Of a stretch of 64,000 bases of DNA, positions 55,736-64,000 are shown one piece after another. Position 1 is the first letter of the stretch; every line of letters begins with the position of its first letter. Both the position numbers and the translations under genes were made by a program. The notes below the pieces were generated by a model. That model had not been told where the DNA came from, did not search any database, and saw only the letters and a list, made by a program, of their open reading frames with translations. Origin of the DNA: Anthostomella pinea (taxonomy: Eukaryota; Ascomycota; Sordariomycetes; Xylariales; Xylariaceae); assembly GCA_963556695.1 (NCBI GenBank), contig CAUWAG010000003.1, forward strand, positions 4,464,001 to 4,528,000, in the 5' to 3' direction.

Positions 55736-57528
55736 ATGTCTTCCGCTGAAGGTGGAGGCCCTTCGCCTCACAGGCTAGGAGAGGACGACCATGGTGTTAG
55801 TGACGCCGAGTCGGCGAGTTCCTACATTGGGACTGGTGCTCCAGATACACCACGAGATGAGTCGGGAGCCCTCGCCTCCAACACAATGCACATTGCCGAG
55901 CTGCGTGACGGAGCATCAGGACAAGATACGCGCCCACAGCAAGCAGATGAACACCCTACGTTGTTGGGGGAGACGCCCGCGGCACCTCCCCAACCAGAAA
56001 CAGGCTCCGAGAGGGTCGCTACTCCACCAGTGTCTGGAGTTACTCTGAGAGAAGCCTTAGGATACAACAGTGCAGGCGAATTTGCCAATGCTATTGCACA
56101 AGCATCTTCTTCCCGGCGACGCCCTAGTAGGGGGCTTCCGTCGGTTCCTACAGGATCGCGGCCTGGCTCGGCCACCCAGAGCACATCACGACCGTCATCG
56201 TCTTCAGGTTTGAACCGAATACCACCGTTTTTCAATCCAAGGTCCAGCATTGGTACACCCAGCCTACCAACATGGCAGCCAGATGGGGAGGTGACTCACT
56301 GTCCTATATGCAATACGCAGTTCGGCCTGATTGTTAGGAAACACCATTGCCGGCAAGTCAATTGCTTCCTACCGTTAAACATACCCGGCTAACAGCAGAC
56401 CTAGGAAATGTGGAAGAGTCGTATGTCGCAGCTGCTCACCGCACCGCATTATGATACCTGATCAATATATTGTACGCCCTCCCGGTGAGCACAGTCTGCA
56501 TCAGCGATATACCCATCCGGGCAACGAAGGGGCTATGGCCGATTTCAGTGTTATTGGCGGAGGTGAGAGGGTCAGACTGTGCAATCCATGTGTCCCAGAT
56601 CCAAATACCACTCCTCCACAAGCTCCGCAGTCCCCATTCGGCGGCACTCCGACAACCTCACACCAGCGGTCGCAAAGTAGCACCAGCGGCAACTCTGGCA
56701 GCAACGAGACTCAGCGCAACAATCGATCCTGGCTCTTTCACACCGGACCGACAGGTGACTATTATACTAGAAGTAGAAGCGCTACAGTGGTTGGTCATCT
56801 TATCTCCCGCACACTCGTCTCAACAAATACTGACGTCCCGGTAGGACACAGGGCCTCGAGCATCGCGGTTCCCCGCCCGCGACAATGCTTACGCTTCGCC
56901 GCAAGGCCGCATCCGTTCTGGAGCTCCACCAACATATTTCGCGCCGCCATCATTGCCGCCTGGACATTCCCATATCTCTCCTCCCCCATCTGGATTTGGT
57001 GATATGTTCGCCTTCGCCGGCCTTCGCAGACAACCACCACCATTTGGTGACGGCCCTGTCGCACCATCTTCGTTCGTAATGAACGGACGATTGATGGCAA
57101 CAACGAACCGACCCTTGCCGCCACCGCCGCAGATTGCTGAGGAAGATGAGTGTCCAATATGTCACCGTGAGCTACCCCGACGAATTCTTTCCAACAGTGA
57201 GCAGCTTCGTGAGGACCATATCAACAACTGCATCACGATCCACAGCGCCTCCAGCTCGGGCCCATTTGCACATGGTGGCACTGGCGGACATTCACAGTTT
57301 TCCCAATCTTATGCCATTAGGAGGACCGGTCTGTTTCCATACCTTGCGACGGAGAAGGACTGCGTCGACTCTGAGGAATGCACCATCTGCCTCGAAGAAT
57401 TTGAGGTTGGGGTGCCTATGGCCCGCTTGGAGTGCATGTGCAGGTTCCATCGAAGCTGCATTGACAGGTGGTTTGTTAACCACCCAGGCCGGTGTCCTGT
57501 GCACCAGCACGACAGTCCCGGCTTTTAG
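55736..57528 (+). CDS. FYVE and RING finger protein (Pib1-like ubiquitin ligase)
   Basis: Exon 1 (55736-56352) has a long Ser/Pro/Thr-rich region and then the start of a FYVE finger (WQPDGEVTHCPICNTQFGLIVRKHHC). Exon 2 begins at 56405 and completes it (RKCGRVVCRSCSPHRIMIP ... RLCNPC). A second intron lies at about 56755-56850, with the exact donor uncertain. The last part ends in a RING-H2 finger (ECTICLEEFEVGVPMARLECM, then CRFHRSCIDRWFVNHPGRCPVH). An additional CPICHRELP motif precedes it. FYVE binds phosphatidylinositol 3-phosphate on endosomes and RING recruits ubiquitin-conjugating enzymes, so a Pib1-type endosomal E3 ligase is likely. The first intron uses a GC donor. Confidence 0.9.
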
Positions 57529-59629
57529 GATCGGCCCCAAGTTTTGTTAGAAGCTTGGCGGGATGCACGGGGTGCCCGGGAAGCCTAGGAAGCTCTGGAA
57601 GCCTAGGAAGCCCAGGAAATCCGGAGAGCTGTGCTCAGGAAACCCTCCTCCTGACATCGCGGTGGGGGCCCAGTGCCTTCACACCCCTACTAGTCCTCCG
57701 CAAATGGTCTATATCCTTGGATGCCTGGTCTAAGGAAGCTTGGGGTGTGGTCAGAGAAAGCGGTTGGTCTTGGCGTATTCTTGATTGCATTTTTTGCATT
57801 GTTTCATTTGTGAGTGATGGTTACAGCGTCATTTTCCCCTGCTACGCCGGTCATTGTTCAGGCGTTGAGGTCCGGCTCTGCTTGTTTACTATCTGAATAG
57901 GGTATACCATTGGGGGTTGGCGGTTCGCATGCTCATTAAGAATACTTTCATCAGCGCGTGTTAGATACGTAAGTACGAAGCAGAGCTCGAAATCAATAAG
58001 TTGCATTCAGACGGCTTTCCATGCTGGTGTACTACAAGTCTTCCTTAACAGGAGCTGCCATTGTTCTTAGTTGGTATCGTCGGGTGCAGCGAGAGGATGG
58101 TCTAGGATTTGAGGGTATTCGACATCACTCATCCTCCCCTATCCCCTGGCATGCGACGTTTACCTAGGCCAAACACACACCGACTTGAGACTCACCATTT
58201 GGAGTAGTTCCGACTTACCCCTGGCGAGAACAGCACCGTAGCTGCTCTTTCATGCAGGGGTCATAATTGAGGTAGCAGGGGTCACACGTATTAAGTAAGG
58301 TGTAGGCTCAGCTCGTAAGCTTCATGGACACAAAATCTTATAACTACTTCAACAAGCTGCTCAAATGCGACGGCTTTCGAATTGACCGCTGGCAATCACA
58401 TTGTATAGGTAGAACCACGCTGCGGAGCGATGGGCCGCCTCCATTTCAGTAGTCCCGCGTGGCTTCTTCAGGCCGGTTCTAATATAGCCAGAATGCTAGC
58501 AATGGACATGGCTATTCCCGTTGTCCTTATAGACCCCTCGAGGATCCAAGTTCTATTCGACTTTTAACACTTCAGCCCGAGCCCCATGGCGAAACCGTCA
58601 CTGTTGACCTCAAGCATGGAAACTTGAGTCGATATCCTACGGCCTGGAAACGATGCAAGACGATGGAGGATATGAAAGAGAAGGCCAAAGGACTCGTTCT
58701 TATATGATGCGTCTATTCGCCTCATGGTGGCAACCGTTGCAGTAACACGCTGGGTTGTGTCTTGAGTGCGTACTCGATAATACAGCCGGTCGATCTTCCC
58801 ACGTTTCAGGAGAGTCCTGATCGTGTTGCTATTTGTCCTGCACACCTGTGTATATAATTACCCCGGCCAGGGATGCTGGCCGGGGTAGACCTTGTGCCGG
58901 CCACTTCAGGGGGGACGGGGAGAGCAAATGTGACAAGCTCATCTGCTCCAATCCATCACTTGCAGAACGCACGATTACGCAGACACAAAGTTGAATGTCA
59001 TTCTCGGAAAGTGACGATACTGTAAACCCCAACTTGCGCAACAGACCTATATTGTCGTCAAATATACCCAATGTGCATATGGTAGCTGCAGCAAATAAGG
59101 CACTCCCGGTGATGCCTGTGCCGACCCTTATGATGACGCCGCTCTGAGCCATCCGAAAGGACGACTCTATCAAGTAGCTGCAAGTTCAAGTCTCGCTCAG
59201 GAAGCCTGCCCTAAGCGGTGGCCCTTTAGGGCGAAATAGGCAAGTAACGAGGTACATCTGAATATATCCGCAATAACCATTATCTCGCTATGAACGCTTG
59301 GCCGCTACAAGCCACTTATCCCTTTATATTATGTAATTTTATTATTCTTTTCTAGGGTAGGTAGATATTGTACGAACCTGTGGTAACTTTCTGGCAGTGC
59401 CTTTAGCCTCAAATCTGGAGGGACTAAAGGACCGATAGGCCACACTGAAACCCAAAATCGAGGCGACTTTTACCCTTTGATCTACTGGAGATTTCTGTTC
59501 TCTATGAGTGCATGGGCTTGATGTACCCCCTTTCTCTACACTAAATATGCGATGATGCAGAATGACCAGATTGCTGAACGTATGAGCATGCATGAACTGT
59601 CTGGATGGATCATCACTTCTCTGTAAGGT
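57529..59629. other. Gene-free stretch
   Basis: No gene was found. The frames at 58564-58845 and 58829-59173 on the minus strand have no motif. The part next to 57529 contains short GGAAGCC(TAG/CAG) tandem repeats at about 57580-57620, in the 3' flank of the FYVE-RING gene. Confidence 0.45.
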
Positions 59630-60145
59630 AACCTTCGAAATCCACTCATGCAGCTTTGCAGCGATCGCGTCACTGTTCAGCTCAAGGACGTGCATTTAGG
59701 CATTGCCACGGATGCCCTCGTTCGCCAGCTCCAGATGCTCAGCCTCCACACCGGTCTATCTCAGGAACTTCGCGAAGCAGTAGTCGTACATATTTTGGTA
59801 CGAGGCCTCGCCCTTATCGATCAAGATCGGCACCTTGGCCAGGGTCGGCAGCTGCCTAGCCGGTTGCTCAGCCTGCAGCACACACGCCATCCGATTTTCT
59901 GTGGAATTCGAGACAACGACCCGTGTCGCGAGCGGTGCCATCGAAGAGGCATTCACGAATGTATTCGGGTACGGCTCATACGCCAGCGGGATGGACGTCA
60001 GACCCCAGGGCCGCGAGAACTCCGACGAGAAGATCTTCTCCCGGAACAACGGCCCCTTGGGTTCGACCTGGACCAGGGCGTCGGGGCGCGCGTCCGCGAT
60101 CGCTGGGGCGGAGCAGGCCAGGTCAGGTCAGGTCGAGTTCCCCAG
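59630..60145 (-). pseudogene. Alpha/beta-hydrolase (esterase-type) pseudogene, C-terminal half
   Basis: The minus strand reads as the second half of a mould alpha/beta-hydrolase: PDALVQVEPKGPLFREK, SRPWGLTSIPLAYEPYPN, LPTLAKVPILIDKGEASYQN, YDYCFAKFLR, a stop, TGVEAEHLELANEGIRGNA, another stop, then LELNSDAIAAKLHEWI. The stops near 59757 and 59700 fall in conserved places (Gln, and the His region of the GNxHM-type motif). The half with the nucleophile Ser cannot be found upstream. This gene is unrelated in detail to the intact hydrolase at 13258. Confidence 0.65.
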
Positions 60146-61749
60146 CAACCGTGACACCCCCAGTAACCAGCCATATGTACTACAAGCCAAATCTTCCATC
60201 GCCCCCTCACCAAGCCCAAGCCCATCTGGTCCCATGTGTAGTGGGGTATGAGACAAACCCCCCTTGGGGGGTTTTCGTAGGTCTGCTGTTCGATTCCGGG
60301 GCGTGCTGGCATGTTAGTTGATGGGTTGGCTAACATGGGACAAGGCACGTTCTTAAGGTCGGATGGCCACTGAGATTTTTGCATTATTGTTTGTATATTT
60401 TATACTGGTGTGCTTGCAGCCCCGGTGGCTGATGAATATTTGGGCAGAAGGAGGAGCTGGGGAAAGGGGCTCGCTGGCTGGGGTTATAGTCGAAATAGGA
60501 TGGATGGACTACACCCTATTCCCCAGGGTCTATGCACGGAATTGATGGGCGATAGGAAATTCCTCAGATTTGAGTCATGTGACATGATAAAGAACTAAGT
60601 ACTCGAGCTGTCCGGATCAGATTCGTGGCTTGGGGCAGTCATCATCTGAAAGACCGATGGACGCAGATGAAATAATCAAGTGAGTGAAAGTCCGGGCTTC
60701 ACCGACTCAATCCCGCCAGTGCAAGGAGCATCTGGACTCTGCTCCAGTATGGACGGAAACCCCCAATAGGTATCCATCTGAAGTCCCAGGGGAGTATACC
60801 GCGACCGGCAGCTCCTGGTGCCACTATAGCCAGGTTCCATCTACCGCTATCATCCAAAACCCCGCCCATATAGGCACACCGCCAGCGGCCACGAAGTACA
60901 TGGCGGTGGTAGGTGCGTTGTCCCGCAAACCCCACGAGTCAGGTTTGTGATGGCACTGCCGAACGAAAGTCGGTCAGCGGTAGTGGTGCGAGTTGCTGAT
61001 GGTGTGAGGAGCACGAGGGTGTCAGATGACGTCCCGAGCCGCGAGACACCTATGTGCGACCCAGAATTTGCATGTCGGTCATGCTGCGCCTCCCAAGCGA
61101 GCAAATGAAGGGTCCGATAGATATGCATGCCTCATGAAGATAACATAGCAAGAAGGGCCTGGTCGACATGACAGCCCAACCGTCGGGGTTGTACGTGTCG
61201 GTGGGTGTCACGACAGTCTATCCATCGTCACATGCAGATTATTGGATGGTCGAGACGAACATGTAGCATTCGTCGTAAACATCATAATGCCCAATGACAA
61301 GCACGGCCTAGGTACATGTGTCAAGTGGCCCCGAACCACCTCTTCACCGACAGCCCAAAATCAATTCCGAGTGAAACGCCGTTTGGCCATGCAAGCCCCC
61401 GTTCCACTACCCGGTATCCCGAAATGTTGTCGAAATTCATGATTCCGCAGTGGTATAAGCTCTTTTTCAACACCGGAACCATGTCTAGGTGGTATAAACA
61501 CACTGAAAGTGCCACCCTCGCCCACTCTTGGGACGATCGGTGGCGGTATACTCACAGCCGACTATCGCATGTTGGGTGGCTGGATAGTCGGGTGGAGATA
61601 TCGAAACGAAAAATTGACGGCCTGGGTTCGCAGACTCCGTTGTCTAGGTTGTATTTCATTGCTCGTGTCCATTTGGCAAACAGCGCCTCGTCTCAGGAGC
61701 CAGCGTAAGCGTGACCCCAATGCGCGCGGCACCACTAAGATGGAGCAAC
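60146..61749. other. Gene-free stretch
   Basis: No gene was found. It holds a tight G/C inverted repeat at 60255 and a B-box-like GTTCGATTCC at about 60288 without a convincing tRNA around it. Confidence 0.45.
60255..60274. repeat. Perfect inverted repeat with 2-base loop
   Basis: AAACCCCCC and GGGGGGTTT are separated by TT, a very strong hairpin. Confidence 0.85.
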
Positions 61750-62269
61750 TCATTTCCTTCCTCGGCTTCCTGTGGCGGTGATCTTACTTGTGCTCATCAA
61801 GTCGCCAATATACTTCTGCAGAAACTTATTGTTGTTGTCCAGCTTGTCGTGTTCCTCCTTGACGGCTTCTATCCGGTGAAATATCATCAGAAGGGAGTCT
61901 TGTAGCGCCGATGCGTGTCTGTGGACCTTGTAAGCATAGAACTCCGAAAGGATTCCCAACTTGCGTGCCGGCTCACCTCTGAAGCTCCTCTCGTGCCTCA
62001 CGGCCCAGATTCTCCAAATCCTCACTTGTCCTCCGCGGACTCATGGCTCGAACGTCGTCAGGCTCCCAATCGGGTTCTGAGGGCCCAACTAGAAAAGAGT
62101 CACGGGGGACTATGAGAGTGCCACTGCTCTTCCGACTGTGCAGACGCGGGCGAGTTGGGACGGGCGTGTGTATCTCCATCTCTTGATGGTCCACTGACGA
62201 CGAGGATGACGAGTCCGAGCGGTCAGGAAGGCCAGGTTTCGACGTCAATGGATATGGTGAGTTGTCCAT
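61750..62269 (-). CDS. Short coiled-coil (SCOC) family protein
   Basis: Exons 62269-61977 and 61918-61750 are joined across a 58-base intron (GTGAGC ... CACAG), giving 153 residues. The N-terminal half is disordered and Ser-rich (DRSDSSSSSSVDHQEMEIHT ... PRDSFLVG). The C-terminal half is a coiled coil with the SCOC signature: ALQDSLLMIFHRIEAVKEEH, DKLDNNNKFLQKYIGDLMST and a basic end (GSRGRK). Animal SCOC binds Arl1/Arl3-type GTPases at the Golgi and takes part in autophagy; the fungal members are thought to be Golgi proteins by analogy. The start ATG is the first in the open frame and fits family length. Confidence 0.9.
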
Positions 62270-64000
62270 TGTGATGTATAAGCTTAGTGGTAAGAGTTAT
62301 GATTTATTGAACGGTGTGAGGTGCCGCGACTCGGGTCGATGTATGTATTATTGTTGTATGTGAAGATAAGGTCAACCCTTGATGTATTAGAAAAGACAAG
62401 GGCTGCGGTCCGATGTCGAGATAGTGGCTATCTCCCCCTGTGGTTTCTTGATCCTCGAGTGGTGCAATCATCCGCGGGTGGTCGCAACGACGATGAGTCG
62501 GTTGGATACTGCCGTCGGCTGGTTGTGCAACAAGGTGCAGAAGAGACAAGTGATCGTCGAGGGGGTGACGCCTTGGCTAACTGGACAACTTAGTATGCAT
62601 TCAGGGCTGTTCACGATGCGGTCGTGGAATGTGTGAAGTGCAGGTGGAAGGTGGGATGAGAATGTCGGGATGGATGGGGTGGCTTGGGTAGAAAGGGATA
62701 CGGAGAGTCAGAGGCTCGTGGCGGTAATGACCAAATGCGCAGGGTCCTGTGTGCAACCTCAGGCCCGGTAGGGTACCTGCCGTCACCGTACGTTTCCGAG
62801 CAGAAGGGATCGTCAGTCTAGCTTCAGGCCCTGGGTGGCTCGACGGGGGTGTTCAGGCTCAGCGCGGTTGGTGATGATGATGATGATGGTGTTTGTATGG
62901 CCAGCAAGCAGCGAGAGGCCGTGGGTCGCCGTCGATCAGCGCGAAAAAGGTTGACAGAATAGCGGGACGACGTTTGCCTTGTCAGGTCTCTTGGTCTCTT
63001 GACTTGATGCGACGGGGTGCCAGGTTAGGAAAAGGAGGGACAGGCGGACAGGCTGCTTGTCAAGGGTCATGCCAGGTGGTCCCGTCGAGATTAAGAATAA
63101 GCGGGCAGGCAAGGAACGCAGGGGACAATGACACCCGCGGAGCTCGAGCACAGTGCGGAGCATGGCCGGGACTCATCTGACGTATCATGGGCCATTCGGT
63201 CATTACGCCGTGCCCTCATGCCCGATTCGTCACTAGTCTACCCGCTATAGCGGCACAGCCATGAGAAGCTAACCGCATCGAGCCACCAGGCTGTCCCGGC
63301 TGTCTCAGTAGCAGCCGAGGGCAGCTCCTGCATTAGGTAGGCGTCTGCAGACCGACAGCTGCCGGACTGCTGTTTTCACCGAATGCAGGTGTCTAAGTGC
63401 CCCGAATTCCCAGCTATCATTCTTCGCCTGGAGAGATAATTACCGATAATACACTGTTCGTGTCGAGTGGTACACAAGGAAATCCCGTGATGCCTCGTGT
63501 GCTGCCTCGTAATGCTCAAGCCTCAATGTCCATCATCGTATCCATTCCTGCCAGGAAGGCCCAGTTCTAGGTTGGCTGTGCTCCGTATTGACGAACCGCC
63601 GCGAACCGCCGCTGCCATCATCGTCGTCCGACAGCCGGACTGCCAGGCTTCAGTCCATAATAATGCCACATTTATGTCCATAATAATGCCACATTTGTGT
63701 CGGGGAGCACAGTGCAGCACACAAACTTTGCGCCCGAAAGTCGCGCAGATCGTCACTAGTGACGCCAGCGAGACTGAGCGAGTCGCTTGTGATTGGCAGA
63801 AAGTCTGATACTATGTGGACCCCTGGATGGGGAATCTTGGGACGACGGGGGAATGGGATTTGTACGGATCCTAGTAAGCCTTGGCTGTGGATACTTGACC
63901 CGATGCTTATTGCCAATGCCCAATGCTATCCAATTACCCCGTTCCCGTCCAACCCACGCGCGGCAACTCGGAGCTGGGCCTGTTCTCTGCCAGTTGCCAG
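62270..64000. other. Gene-free right end of the window
   Basis: No gene was found. It begins with the promoter of the SCOC gene. A GATGAT microsatellite lies near 62874-62886 and two short tandem repeats near 63591 and 63654. Confidence 0.45.
63654..63699 (+). repeat. Two tandem copies of a 23-base unit
   Basis: The unit TCCATAATAATGCCACATTT plus three bases is repeated twice without a gap, with one difference near the end. Confidence 0.9.

Noticed and set aside
59150..59215. B-box-like GTTCAAGTC
   Set aside because: No A box at the proper distance and no pairing stems.
60225..60310. Possible tRNA ending in GTTCGATTCC
   Set aside because: The T stem and acceptor stem do not pair, and the middle is taken up by a tight G/C hairpin without an anticodon loop.
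1..64000. A CRISPR array, bacterial operon or biosynthetic gene cluster
   Set aside because: No regularly spaced repeats and no polyketide or peptide synthase; all coding evidence is eukaryotic with spliceosomal introns.

Overview
The window is from a filamentous ascomycete (Pezizomycotina, most likely Sordariomycetes). Coding genes carry short spliceosomal introns of about 47-101 bases with GT-AG ends and CTAAC/CTGAC-type branch points. The gene families are typical of moulds: a lytic polysaccharide monooxygenase (LPMO) of family AA9, DUF3500, 2EXR, fungal BTB and F-box proteins, a DUF6536-like protein and a fungal fucose lectin. Retroelements are Copia and chromodomain Gypsy types, and the DNA transposons are pogo/Fot1-like. 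Many stop codons in the repeats are of the C-to-T or G-to-A kind, and one flank is very AT-rich, which suggests repeat-induced point mutation (RIP) or similar decay.

Layout. Positions 1-5 kb are nested transposons: a Copia 3' end sitting inside a pogo element, a tRNA-like sequence, and a Gypsy integrase/chromodomain remnant with its 3' LTR. From 5 to 16 kb the DNA is AT-rich or decaying. It holds a BTB pseudogene, a scrap of an alpha/beta-hydrolase gene, LTR pieces, a small secreted protein, a DUF6536-like remnant, an intact alpha/beta-hydrolase, and a second BTB-type gene broken by an LTR. From 17 to 34 kb lies the healthy core: a conserved six-exon fungal protein, the complex I subunit NDUFB8 divergent from the SWR1 chromatin-remodelling ATPase, a DUF3500 protein, a GNAT acetyltransferase and a secreted glycoside-hydrolase-like protein. 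From 34 to 49 kb is a second decaying zone: a quinone oxidoreductase pseudogene, a frameshifted F-box gene, a 2EXR protein, a RelA/SpoT-domain gene split by a pogo element, a second pogo element upstream of it, and a CorA-like transporter pseudogene split by a solo LTR. From 49 to 64 kb are a membrane-anchored fucose lectin, an interstitial telomeric repeat, an AA9 LPMO, a FYVE-RING protein, an alpha/beta-hydrolase pseudogene and an SCOC-type coiled-coil protein, separated by long stretches without genes.

The most striking point is how exactly the insertions can be read. The RelA/SpoT-like gene at 40431-44390 has a 2164-base pogo element at a duplicated TA dinucleotide in its 24th codon. Leaving the element out with one TA gives a single uninterrupted frame of 597 codons. 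The same pogo copy contains a solo Gypsy LTR with a perfect 5-base target duplication, so the order of events can be read directly. The CorA-like and second BTB genes show the same kind of LTR disruption. The genes do not form an evident biosynthetic cluster; the window reads as a conserved housekeeping block flanked by transposon-eroded accessory DNA.
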